NCBI GenBank assembly: GCA_027946555.1
Contig: JAPEVC010000247.1
Location: forward strand, 1-50,732
DNA: 50,732 nucleotides
Direction of reading: 5' to 3'
Source of the DNA: Gnomoniopsis sp. IMI 355080
Lineage: Eukaryota > Ascomycota > Sordariomycetes > Diaporthales > Gnomoniaceae
Positions 1 through 10,156 of the stretch are shown here, in pieces; within the stretch, counting starts at the first letter, position 1, and each line of letters starts with the position of its first letter. A program made the translations under genes and the position numbers. The notes beneath the pieces were generated by a model that did no database searches, was not told the DNA's origin, and saw only the letters and a list, made by a program, of their open reading frames with translations.

Positions 1-3000
1 GAGCCAGGGTGTTGCGATAGCTTCGCTTCGGAAAGTCAGGGTAACACCAGCAAACTTCCGGGCCGGGCCCGAACTTACTTGACAGCCCCATATAAAAATG
101 GGAACTGCGCAAATTCGATCTCCTTCTCAGGAAGAGTTGAAAGCAACAATGTCGAAAGGGGGCTTTGCCATCCGCAGCATCAATCTAAGCAAGCCTTCAT
201 CAGCAGCATCATCATCGTCATCAGCAGCAGCAGCAGCAGCAGCAGCATCATCATCATCATGGGGAGGACATCGCTTTGGCGAAAGGAGGATGATTGAATG
301 GATGAGATATTTTTCTCCACCAAGAAAGGGACCCCCCCGAGCCGAGTTCTTGGAAAAGCCAAGAACGGGGCAAATCCAGCGGGCCCACAAGTTGAGCTGA
401 GGATCATCCCGGATCGACGTCATGATTTGCTTGCATTTTTGGCGCGACCAGGAAGTGGCTGGCCATAGGCGCTGTCCTCGTCAGCACAGCCAACATGCGA
501 AAGACAGTCTGATACGAAGGCAGGCATCTGGGCAATGTGTCACTTTGTATATACTGTGTTATTTCTCCCACCTTTGCATTTTTTGTGGCCTTTTTTGGTT
601 TTGGCAGGCTGATCACAGCGGTGAGACACGGTTCAAAGGGGGGCGGCGGATTCCCCAGATAGGGGATTGATCGAGACTGCTGTGGATGCAGAGCGGAAAT
701 GGCGATCTTTATATCCTAGAATCGATTTGTCATTGTCGCAAACAACAGCAACAGCAGCAGCCGAATAAAAAGAATAAAAACAAAAAAAAACACGAGGCTC
801 CAAGTTTTGTGGGAAGCTAAAACGAGGAAGAAGGATCGTCGAACACGATCGGCGGGATCTTCTTGATATGATGCGTTGTTAGTGTCTGGGATAGCTTTGT
901 TTTCTAAAATAAGACAACAGAGGACCAAAAAAAATAACAAATCAAGTCAACAAGCAAGACAAGTCAGCTTGGCTTGCGCAAGCTGTGCTGGGTTGGGCTT
1001 GCAGGCTTGCTGGGTCAGCTGGGAAAGCTGGTTTGACGGCTGTGCTGATGATCCTCGGATCAGGATTTCTCGCTTGGCTTTCTTCAGGCCGGTCGGTTCG
1101 GGTCGGTCACACAGGAGTGGCCGGCACGGCAAGTCACCGGCGCTTGCAGACACATAAAGACAAGGGGGTAGGGGGTTTTGTTTTTGATCCGAAACTCCAA
1201 AGACTTTCTGGCCACAAAACATCAAGCCACCCCCCCCTGTCCCCACACTAATGGAACACAGCGTGTTCGGAAGCGCATTCGATACCAGCGGTACTAATAA
1301 AGGGAGACTGTTCTATTGTTATAGCACGTGCAGTCTGTAGATGTTGCAGTGCCAAGTGCTAATGCGGAGGTGCATGCTTTCGGCAGGCCGGCAGATCTAA
1401 AATGCCAATTGCAACACACGCCTGCATGTCACCTTTTCGACCTGCCAGCGTTGTTGCCCTTGTTGAACGCGTGTGATGAAACAAATGCCAGGGAGAGCCC
1501 TCTCTCACCTGGACCTTTGACGTCTTGCTTTGTCCCAAGTTCATGAGATGGTAGCTACTCGTCCGAAGAATATACAGTACCTATGTTCCAATACATCTTC
1601 GTATTGATGATGTGCAGCCGTCACTATGGCCGTGTAGCCGAGCATGGAACAGGGGAGACAGCTGCTCCGAGTGTTCGGGCAAGTTTCCTTCGCCAAGGAG
1701 TCCAAGCACAGAGAGCCAAGTCGGCGCCAAGATTGATTCCGTACGTAGAACGACCAAAAGCTGGACCAGCTAAGGGACGCCACCCTATAAGAGCAGGCGG
1801 TGAAGAAATTCACAGCGTTGCAGAACGCCGGCAATAATGGAAAAGCTGGACCTGGGATTTCCGGAACATTTTCCATTAGCACTTTTCTCCAAACAATCCT
1901 AAAGCAGGCTGGTGCCGCAGAGCAATAGAGCTAGGGTTTCTGTCATGGCACTAGTCCTGTCTCGGGAGTCCAGGAGCCCCAGCAACTTATGGCCTGGATT
2001 GTTTCCAAAACCGGGTATGCTGGCTCGATCCGACTACGTATGCATGCAATGCGCCTTTTGCAGCTGTTGTACTGACGTCAAGAGATATAATGCGAGTAAC
2101 ACAGTTTTCTATGTGTAAGAGTGTAAGCGTGTGTACGTACGAGGTGAGCAAGTATGACGACTGACACGAGACGACCAAGGAAGAAAGAAAGAATAGAATC
2201 AACCGACAGACCACAGCCTCGGCGTCAAAACAAAGAATACGTCAAGGCAACGTAGGAAAGAGTCAGTTCCCACGTGCAGTCCGTGCAGCCCGTCAGCCCG
2301 TGCAGCCTCCATCAAGCACACCTGGTGAAAGGTAAAACGTCCAGAGGCATACTTTATTAGCTACGAATGGCATGTCAGCATGGCAAGATGCCAGGATGTA
2401 CATCCCATCCAGGTGGAATATGCTGTACGCGTACGTTACCACTAACCTTACCTTAGGTTAGGTAAAGTACCCAGGTAGCGCCAGGCGGGAGATTGGCAGA
2501 CACACATGGTGCCAGGAGGGCAGGCGCCTTCAAGGCCGCACCTGCAGGTCACGACGTCAGTATGGGTCCTCGTTGGGTCCTTCCCGCATGCTGCAGGTTG
2601 CTCGCCAGGCATTCGAGATCCATCTGAGGCCCTTTCTTTGGGAACGAAATCTCCGTCCAACAATTTCCCACGTTTGCGGCTACTTGTTGTTACCTTTATT
2701 ACCGACCCTTCTCTGACCACCCTCCGCAAGCCTCCCAACCTTGTGTAATCTTAAATCACACCCCCCCTGGCTTTTACCTCCTTCCTTCCTACCTACATAC
2801 CTACTTAGGTGCAGGTGACCCCTACTCATCAGTTTGTTTGTTGCACCGGCGGTTGGACCTTTTTGATATATCTCGTCTACCTCCTGCACATTAGCTCTTT
2901 CCTTCCCCAGATCCCCCCCTGTCCGGATTCTTGCTACCGCCTTGGAACTCGTCAAGCCTAGACCGTTCAGCATCGTCTTAGCGTGGCCACTAAAGGACTG

Positions 3001-3212
3001 GACCAGCTCGACCCGACGACCTAAGTTAGGTGCTTACAAGCCAAGGGGCACAGCTTAGAGCTGTAGATTTATTAAGAGGAAGGGCATCGCCGCGGTCTTG
3101 CTAGTACACCTGGTCGCCTTCAGTCTTCCGGTTCTTTCGACATCATCCGTGTTTCTCTCTCCCGACCACGCTGTCCACCCTAGCCCAGCCGGACCCGCTC
3201 CAGCATCGCACA
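1..3212. other. Long intergenic region upstream of the GH79 gene; no supported gene
   Basis: No open frame here has a recognisable domain, and the longer frames are low-complexity or contradicted by equally long frames on the other strand. The region holds a CAG/CAT microsatellite near 198-260, A-rich and CAG-rich stretches near 735-790, and C/T-rich tracts from about 2750 to 3200 that look like a fungal core promoter or 5' leader for the GH79 gene. Short AGGT/ACCT-rich inverted repeats lie around 2440-2465. Nothing else could be assigned. Confidence 0.5.
198..260. repeat. CAG/CAT trinucleotide microsatellite
   Basis: An imperfect run alternates CATCAT, CATCAG and about seven uninterrupted CAG units before returning to CAT. 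It would encode Ser/Ala/Ile or Asp/Ala homopolymers in several frames. This explains the artificial open frames on both strands, none of which is supported as a gene. Confidence 0.85.
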
Positions 3213-5143
3213 ATGGTTGTCGCAAGCAGATCACGCGCCTTGTGCCGTGCCGTCGCCACCTGCCAGCTTCTCTCCTCTGCCATAGCTGCCTCCGACTCTG
3301 TCACAATATCACTCGCCTCCGTCTCGGCACCAGCAACAGATTATGTCGACCGGTCTTTTGCTGGCTTTGGCATAGAACCTTCCAACCTGTTCTCCTTCAC
3401 TGGCGGTGCAGACACCAACTCCCTGTCTGTGAACCTCCTCGACAACCTGGGCAAGTACACAGGTGAGTTGCCTCAATGAATCCCATTTCCCTTGATGAAC
3501 ACCCAATGTTGAACTCTTACCCAGGCAAACCACCTCATATTCGCCTGGGCGGCAACACAGAGGACTACATGATTTATGATGCCTCTCATACCGCATACAC
3601 CGTACAACACAACAGTGATGCTACCGGCAACGGCTCCATCAAGTGGGACGCTCAAATCATAGGACCTACTTTCTTCGAGGCTGCGGACCGCTTTCCTACC
3701 GGCACCCCAATCACATGGGGCCTGAATCTGGCGTATAATGACGACGACTACATTGATCGCATTGTTACTATGGCAAAGCAGGTCATCAGCAGGTGCACCA
3801 ACGTGGACATCACCGCCTTTGAGATTGGTAATGAGCCGGACCTGTACTACTCTAGCAGCCAGTTTCGTGATTCTAGCTGGTCTGGCGCCGTTTACACCCA
3901 AGAGTGGTTGAGTCGCGCCTCTGCTATTTACGAACAGGTCCTCGAGCCCGCGGGCCTGGTCTCAAACTTCTTCGAGGCTGGCGCAACGTCTCACACCAGC
4001 GGCACCACTTTTGCTATTTCTCAGCTTGTCACCGACGGCATCACCGACGTGTCTAATGGCTCGTCCTACGTCTCACTATGGACCCAACACGACTATACCT
4101 ATTTCTTTGGCGTGGCCACCTACGACCTGACTTTGGACGCCGTGATGAGTTTTACTCTTGTCGAGGACCAATTCCTTGCCCAAGCCGAGGACCAGCTCAC
4201 TCAGTCTAACGACACCTCCTACGGTTATGCGCTGCGGGAGATGGGCTGGGTTGGCCCGGCCGGCACCGAGAATGTGACAGACACGTTCGGCGGAGCTCTT
4301 TACACGCTCAACTTCCTTTTGTATGCGGCGTCGTTGAACATGTCCGGTGTGAACTTCCACATGACGGAAGGAAGCTTTGCTTCTGCCTGGCAGCCGGTTA
4401 CTCTCAACGGGGTGGCTCCCTACCCCCGGCCACTTTACTACGGCCATGCCGCTTTCAACCAGATCATTGGCCCCACTTGCACCGCCCAGGTCTCTCAATA
4501 CACCCTGTCCAGCCTTCCTACTGGCTACGAGGACTATGTTACAGCCTACTCTGTTTTCCAGGCGGGGACACTGACGTCGGTCGCAATCATCAACGGCAAG
4601 CAGGCTAATTCCACTCAAACCGATATTGCGAACCTGACCGTGTCCCTGACCCTGCCGACCTCCATGGCTGGCAAGACTGTCCACCTGGCTTACCTTACCA
4701 ATGACGGCCTCGACTCAAAGTACAACACGACATGGAACGGCATCTCCTACGAGCAAAGCGGTGACGGCACCCCAACCACAGTCTCGGACACAGACAACAC
4801 AGTTACAGTCGGTGACGATGGCTCCCTCACCGTCTCGGTGCGCGACTCTCAGGCCGTCGTGGCGCAGATCGGCAGTCAGGTGGGCAGCCTCTCAGCCGAT
4901 GAGACAGCCTGCTCAGCAATGGCAGCCAAGACCCCCGGTACCAACAGCGCGACCACAGCGTCCGCCTCAAGTAAGCCCGAGAATGACGGCACATCTTCAA
5001 CTTCGAGCGGCTCCACAAGTAGTACATCCGCAAGTGCTGACTCCAGTGCAACAACAGGTAGAACAGCGCTTATGACGCCAGGTGTATTTGCTACACTTCT
5101 TATGCCCTGTCTCTCATTGATGGCGGGCTTCTTCTTTTTCTAA
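3213..5143 (+). CDS. Secreted GPI-anchored beta-glucuronidase, glycoside hydrolase family 79
   Basis: Two exons, 3213-3462 and 3525-5143, are joined across a 62-bp intron (GTGAGT...CCAG), giving about 622 residues. The start ATG opens a signal peptide ending near AIAA (about residue 26). The GH79 catalytic barrel follows: the NEP motif puts the acid/base Glu at about 187 (FEIGNEPDLYY), and REMGWVG gives a probable nucleophile Glu at about 322. A beta-sandwich C-terminal domain follows. The tail is Ser/Thr-rich (about 555-600) and ends in a hydrophobic stretch after STTGR, as in a GPI attachment signal. Family members remove terminal glucuronic or 4-O-methylglucuronic acid from glycans such as arabinogalactan proteins. 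Substrate specificity cannot be read from sequence. The protein is probably displayed on the wall or plasma membrane. The next gene downstream is about 2.5 kb away. Confidence 0.88.
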
Positions 5144-6097
5144 ATATCCATTTTCTCCTTTTTAATTTTCTTTGATTCACTCTCCTACGGATACCCACAC
5201 TCTTTTTTTTTTTTTTTTCAATCTTTTCATGCCAAAGCTTTGTTCCACGCTTGTGGCATCAAAGCGCTATGGCATGGCATAACAGCGACATGGCGGTAGC
5301 ATACATATATTCGCATGTACGGAGCTCAGGGCGGTCGGACTGTCACAATGTGGATGGCAGGTTCCAGAATGTTTTCATTTGCAAAGATAAATGTGGTATC
5401 GATATTGCATGGGTTGGAGTTTCTTGGAGTACTGGAGCAGCATACTTGGTGCGCTCTGCTATGTTGTTTTTTCCCTGTATCTCACATGATAAAAGAGGGT
5501 TTGATGGACGGATATCGGTCGACCGGTGAAAGGGCGGCGCGGATATACCCCGAAAGATTCATAAGGAACATAGAATAGACACGCGAGACAGAAGACAGAG
5601 GTGCCGGTCTGGGTTGAAGTACTTGACCTGGCTAATTTGTAATGGAAGATGATGGCGTTCAAAACCAAGACGTGCGAGGACTTTTCGCTGTGATTGACGA
5701 CGCTGCCATTGTGTCACATCGCCCCGATTCCCTGGGAAATAATGTACGCCAACTTCACGAACCTGATAGCCAAGTCTCTTGGATGGTTGATGGTATAAAG
5801 CATAAGAAGTTAGCTTTTATGATCAAGAAGAATCGATTGTCAGACTGTCGTGTCCAAAAAACGATATCCTCGCACAAACGATCATCCATGTGTGGCAGGA
5901 CCTTCGAAAGCCATCAAATCTCATACATCTGCACCGTTTTCCATTGCTGCCCCGCCATAGCCACCAATATCTCGAAACATCCCATTACCGGTCGGCCGGC
6001 CGGCCGGGCACGTCGTCGCCCAGACAATACCGGAGCAACTACCCCGGCGTCGGCGGTCTGGCGACGGCAGAATCCACTCGCCGCCCTGCCGTACGTC

Positions 6098-6107
6098 TAT
6101 ATATATT
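6098..6107 (+). promoter_or_regulatory. TATA-box-like element with downstream C/T-rich leader
   Basis: The sequence TATATATATT is followed by strongly pyrimidine-rich DNA (6110-6560), as seen around fungal transcription starts. It would drive a plus-strand transcript containing the small spliced ORF at 6712. An ATG at 6204 lies 14 bases before a GTAAGT donor-like site, so an additional leader intron is possible. Confidence 0.4.
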
Positions 6108-6711
6108 GGGCATTGTTTTTGCTTTCTTTCTCCCTCCTTCCTCCCACCAATTTGAAGGTTTGCATCTTTTCATTTTCCTTGCCACCCAGGCAAACCACCC
6201 AAATGTCGACAAACTTCCTGTAAGTTCAGCCCCCATCCACAAGCATCCACTACCTACCTACCCATCATCCAACGCACTCCCATCACCATCTCACGAGTGT
6301 TTCCTTTCGTCCATCACCATCAAGATCCTCATCAGTGATCACTGTTTCCTTGGTCATCACAGCCTCGATGGCTAGGGACCAGTGATGCCTTCACGTACCT
6401 CGACACGGTTTGGTATGCCCATCCGTCGTTTGCACCAACCCACTATCAGCACCGATCGTCTTTCTCTGCCCTTTGCACCTCTCAATATCCTTCTCCACGA
6501 GCGAACATCTATCCCGCCTCATCACTAGCACATTTCAACCCCATTCTGCTTTGCACATCACATATCCCATCTCGTCCCACCAGACCTAAACCAAAAAACA
6601 CAGCACTTCGACCCAACCGACCGACCGACCGCAGCCCGCCAGGGCCTTTTGAGGGCTGCCATCGAGGCAAGCTCATAAGGGAACCACGCATTCGAATTTG
6701 AGGGATCCGAC

Positions 6712-6929
6712 ATGGTTGGGAAGCAGAGCCCGCGTGCACGTCTCTGGGAGGATGGTGGCGGGCCTTTGGCCAACCTGTTTGTAAGTTATCATTCTCACTT
6801 CCTCTTTTCTCCCATGAGAAAGTCACTTTCATTCTGCTAACACTTGGTTTTCTCTCGCTTCAGCGGCTCTGTTTGGACCCCCCTTTCTGGCGGGCACCCT
6901 TCGGTAGTATCACGCACCGAGATGGATAA
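6712..6929 (+). CDS. Candidate small spliced ORF (44 aa), function unknown
   Basis: An ATG in a good context (GACATGG) opens 23 codons, 6712-6780. An excellent intron follows, 6781-6863, with donor GTAAGT, branch site CTGCTAAC and acceptor CTTCAG. A second exon, 6864-6929, ends at TAA. The predicted peptide is Gly/Pro/Arg-rich with a LWEDGGGPLANLF segment; it has no signal peptide or membrane segment. No family is recognised. The splice signals are much better than chance, so a spliced transcript is likely, but which frame is translated is uncertain: the alternative frame across the same splice stays open into the T39 tract. It could equally be a non-coding RNA or a leader peptide. Confidence 0.35.
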
Positions 6930-7105
6930 AAACGGGAGACCTGGGGCAGGAGATTATGCGTGCACGTATCTCGGAGGAAATCAACTTGAGGAACAACTGA
7001 CAAGCAGGACACACAAGACTGAAAGGAGCTTGCTCTCCAAGTCAAGATTGTTGGTCTTTGGACCTTCCGATCACAATTTTTGGAACCCCACCCCGAGCTT
7101 GTCTC

Positions 7106-7107
<2 letters not shown>

Positions 7108-7146
<39 letters not shown>
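7108..7146. repeat. Poly-T tract of 39 bases
   Basis: An uninterrupted run of 39 T lies between the small spliced ORF and the D-LDH promoter. It is longer than the other T runs in the window (16 at 5203-5218). It could be a slippage-expanded homopolymer or the poly-A tail of a retroposed sequence inserted on the minus strand. No retroelement coding sequence is visible beside it. Confidence 0.85.
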
Positions 7147-7472
7147 CGTTGCACTCTCGGGTTGACCCTGGGATGTGAGGAAGAAAATCAATGCTCATTG
7201 ATCGCGCACCTTGTGCTGGAATCAACGCGAGGTTGGGGCAGTTTTCCCTCTATTGATCCGTGATTTTGTTGTATGGAGTCCACCGCGATGAAGGTTTATT
7301 ATTATTAGACCGACGTGTTTTGAAGGCCGGCTGAGGTGTGGATGACAGCCAAGACATAAGGCGTCACATCACACACGCGGCACAGACCAGCCGGCCCGTT
7401 GATTGCTCGGCGAATGACTGACTGCAGGAAGGAACGCGCCTAGCTGCATGGGAGACTTCCGACTGGAGATTT

Positions 7473-7496
7473 CAGTGATTCAGTGATTCAGTGATT
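7473..7496. repeat. Three tandem copies of the 8-mer CAGTGATT
   Basis: Exact tandem triplication of CAGTGATT at about 170-190 bp upstream of the D-LDH start codon. It may be simple slippage, or a repeated factor-binding site in the promoter. Nothing in the sequence decides between these. Confidence 0.75.
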
Positions 7497-7662
7497 CACG
7501 TAGGCGCACGCCGAGACATCACAAATGTTAAGCACAGGTACACTCACTCCCGGATCTCCTCCTGAACTTCACTTCACTTCAGAAGCTGACTGCAGCAGCT
7601 GCCTCCAGTCTGTCATATCACTCTACCTGAGGTGAGCGTCCCTTATCAAAGTGTACGTAGCC

Positions 7663-8739
7663 ATGGCTTCAACGACCACGCCAAAATGTCAGCTCGCCAT
7701 CTTCAACTCTCATTCCTACGACAGACAGTTCATTACCGCTGCTCAGGAAGCACGGAACATATCATCATCACCTACCAACATCGAGCTCACCTTCCACGAC
7801 TTCCCCCTTTCCAAGGACACCGCCGCCCTAGCAGCCGGCGCCACAGCCGTCTGCGCCTTTGTCAATGACGACCTGTCCGGCCCTATTCTGGAGAGCCTCC
7901 ACGAGAGCGGTGTGCGGGCCATCCTCCTGCGCTGCGCCGGCTTCAACAATGTCGATCTGGACAAGGCCAGGGAGTTGGGCCTATTCGTGGCCAACGTTCC
8001 GAGCTACAGCCCCGAGGCCGTTGCTGAATTCGCCGTCGCGCTGATCCAAACCCTCAACCGCAAGACGCACCGCGCCTTCAACCGCGTGCGAGAGGGCAAC
8101 TTCAACCTGGACGGCCTCCTGGGCAAGACCCTCCATGGAAAGACCGTCGGCGTGTACGGCACCGGCAGGATTGGAGTGGCTCTTGGCCGGATCCTCCACG
8201 GCTTCGGCTGCACCATCCTGGCGTACGACCCCGTTGAGAACGCCGAGTTCAAAAAGTACGGCACCTACACGGACCTGGACGCACTCCTCGCCTCCTCCGA
8301 CTTCATCAGCCTGCACTGTCCGCTCATGCCGCAGACGAAGCACATCATCAACGAGGCCACGCTCAACAAGATGAAGCCGGGCGCGATGCTCGTCAACACA
8401 AGCCGCGGTGCCCTGATTGATACCAAGAGCGTGATCCAGGCGCTCAAGGACCGGCAGCTCGGCGGACTGGCGCTGGATGTGTACGAGGGCGAAAGTCAGA
8501 TCTTTTACAAAGATCATGGGAATCAGATCATCGAGGACGACGAGTTGATGCGGTTGATGACGTTCCCGAACGTCATTGTCTGCGGCCACCAAGCCTTCTT
8601 CACGGAGGAGGCGTTGACTGAGATTGCCGAGTCCACGCTGAAGAATTTGGAGGACTTTGTCGAAGGAAGGCCGTGCAATAACTCCTTGATCAAGGACACG
8701 CCGTCGAGAAGAGAGTCGATGCCGGTGCGGAATGTTTGA
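7663..8739 (+). CDS. D-lactate dehydrogenase (D-2-hydroxyacid dehydrogenase family)
   Basis: Intronless frame of 358 residues. The start at 7663 (GCCATGG) is the first ATG in frame. The protein resembles NAD-dependent LdhA of bacteria and reduces pyruvate to D-lactate in the cytosol. The Rossmann motif GTGRIG lies at 166-171. The catalytic set is conserved with LdhA spacing: Arg248 in NTSRG, Glu277 in the DVYEGE segment and His309 in CGHQAFF. The substrate segment near LRCAGFNNVDL (89-99) and the length also match LdhA (about 330 aa plus a short tail). A short basic tail follows residue 345. The family is patchy in fungi, so an ancient bacterial acquisition is possible; this is inference. A related hydroxyacid substrate cannot be excluded. 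Confidence 0.9.
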   Translation: MASTTTPKCQLAIFNSHSYDRQFITAAQEARNISSSPTNIELTFHDFPLSKDTAALAAGATAVCAFVNDDLSGPILESLHESGVRAILLRCAGFNNVDLDKARELGLFVANVPSYSPEAVAEFAVALIQTLNRKTHRAFNRVREGNFNLDGLLGKTLHGKTVGVYGTGRIGVALGRILHGFGCTILAYDPVENAEFKKYGTYTDLDALLASSDFISLHCPLMPQTKHIINEATLNKMKPGAMLVNTSRGALIDTKSVIQALKDRQLGGLALDVYEGESQIFYKDHGNQIIEDDELMRLMTFPNVIVCGHQAFFTEEALTEIAESTLKNLEDFVEGRPCNNSLIKDTPSRRESMPVRNV

Positions 8740-9208
8740 AACCAGGGACGGGGCTGACGGACTCTTGAGTGTTTGGTGGCCACTGGCAGCAGGGTGCTGC
8801 TGACGTTGCTCTGTCCTAAAATCGCCTCGTACTGTACATATATATCACGCCTCTCCTCTTCAGCCTTATCTCCTCTCAGGAATGAGATACTCCTTTGCAC
8901 AACAATTTTTGTGGCTTGGCCGGTTGGGACCACTCGCTGTTTCCAAGGATCCAAGAGTTATCGCCACATGATCGTTCCCTGGAGGCCTGCAGCCTGCATG
9001 GCATAATAAACCTAGGCTTGCCCCACAACGGTGATGCAAGAACGGACGAAACAAGAAACGAAACACTCTCTACATCCCATCTTGAAATACTACGGCTATA
9101 TAACCAACATCACAACACGAAAATAACCCAGGCCTCTTGATTGAATACACAAAAGAAACCAGCGACCAAGCCAGTAGTAGTAAGCAACCCCCCAGGGTCC
9201 AGCGCAAG
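8740..9208. other. Intergenic spacer with promoter of the alpha/beta hydrolase
   Basis: About 470 bp separate the D-LDH stop from the next ATG. A TATATAA element at 9097-9103 lies about 105 bp before the hydrolase ATG and is a plausible core promoter. A second AT-rich TACATATATAT block sits near 8835-8845, close to the end of the D-LDH transcript. Confidence 0.45.
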
Positions 9209-10156
9209 ATGGTCGTTCTCGGCAACCCCACCAACGTCGCCGACTTCGCCTCCGCCGTCCTCAAGGGCAGCAAGCAATACTTCACCAAACGCACCCTCCA
9301 CCCCGGCGGCAGCGGCCTCTACGCCCCGGCGTCCTACCTCACACACCCCACCTTACCGGACCATACCATCTACACGCCACACCCCAACGCCCTGCGCGCC
9401 GACGAGCGCCTCCCCGTGCTCGTCTGGGCCAACGGCATGAGCCTCGCGTGGGGCCTCATGTTTAGCCATTTCTTGCGCGAGATTGCGTCGCATGGGTACG
9501 TGGTCATTGCGAACGGCGCGCCGGGCGAGAATAGTGGCTTGTTGGCGCGGTTGGGTCGGCTGCATCAGATGCCGCCCGAGGCGATGGTCGAGGCGGTGCG
9601 GTGGGTGATGATGGCGGCGGGGGATGCTGGTGCTGTGGAGCCGGGCGATGTGCGTGCGCATGTGGATGTGAGTCGGATCGCGTTGGCTGGGCAGAGTCGC
9701 GGGGGTCTGGATGCGTATGCGGCGGCGGCATCGTTGAGGTCCGAGAAATGTATCAAGACGATAGGGATGTTCAACTCGGGCTTGCTGTTTCGCAGCGCGA
9801 CAACAATCGCGCAGGTCGAGGGGTTGCGGGAGCCCGTGTTTTACTTTTTGGGGGGACCCGCGGACTTGGCGTATAAAAATGCAGAGCAGGACTGGGAATT
9901 GCTTCCTCCGGAATTGCCTGCGTGGTGTGGGAATTTGATGGATGTGGGCCACATGGGCACGTTTTACGAAGAAGGTGGGAAGGAGGAGGACGAGATGATG
10001 GGTGGTGGTGGTGGGGGCAAGTTTGGGCGGGCGGCGTTGGATTGGTTGGATGCTGTGTTGAAGGGGGATGAGGAAGCGAAGAGGAGGATGGTGGAGGAGT
10101 ATGAACGCGAGGGGTGGAAGGTCAAGTCGAGGAATCTCGAGTCTGTGCTGTTGTGA
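9209..10156 (+). CDS. Alpha/beta-hydrolase, chlorophyllase/PET-hydrolase-like esterase fold
   Basis: Single-exon frame; the first ATG in frame is at 9209, giving 315 residues. A triad is visible in family order: nucleophile Ser163 in AGQSRGG, Asp219 in GGPADLAY and His248 in DVGHMGTF. The oxyanion-hole region is near WANGMSLAW (73-81). There is no signal peptide, so the enzyme is probably intracellular. Similar proteins are annotated as chlorophyllase-like or dienelactone-hydrolase-related esterases, but the substrate is unknown. A Gly-rich loop (about 264-270) and a charged helical tail end the protein. The 3' half has heavy G-ending codons, which creates a 327-residue antisense frame that is a shadow. 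Confidence 0.8.
   Translation: MVVLGNPTNVADFASAVLKGSKQYFTKRTLHPGGSGLYAPASYLTHPTLPDHTIYTPHPNALRADERLPVLVWANGMSLAWGLMFSHFLREIASHGYVVIANGAPGENSGLLARLGRLHQMPPEAMVEAVRWVMMAAGDAGAVEPGDVRAHVDVSRIALAGQSRGGLDAYAAAASLRSEKCIKTIGMFNSGLLFRSATTIAQVEGLREPVFYFLGGPADLAYKNAEQDWELLPPELPAWCGNLMDVGHMGTFYEEGGKEEDEMMGGGGGGKFGRAALDWLDAVLKGDEEAKRRMVEEYEREGWKVKSRNLESVLL

Larger units (their letters stand above)
5144..7662. other. Intergenic region between GH79 and D-LDH genes; contains a small spliced transcript candidate
   Basis: A T16 run at 5203-5218 lies just after the GH79 stop and may belong to its 3' end. A plus-strand frame at 5642-6223 shows no domain. A TATA-like element at 6098-6107 is followed by about 500 bp of C/T-rich sequence, the classic look of a fungal promoter and leader, ending in the small spliced ORF at 6712. 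A T39 run (7108-7146) and three tandem copies of an 8-mer (7473-7496) precede the dehydrogenase gene. Confidence 0.45.

Noticed and set aside
197..262. Possible polyserine or polyalanine protein from the CAG/CAT tract
   Set aside because: All three frames on both strands are open only because of the repeat; flanking codons show no protein features.
4076..4684. 202-codon frame antisense to the GH79 exon
   Set aside because: Mirror of a strongly coding frame with GC-rich third positions; no family features of its own.
5642..6223. 193-codon open frame on the plus strand after the GH79 gene
   Set aside because: No domain, no good start context, overlaps the TATA-like and C/T-rich promoter region and ends in low-complexity sequence.
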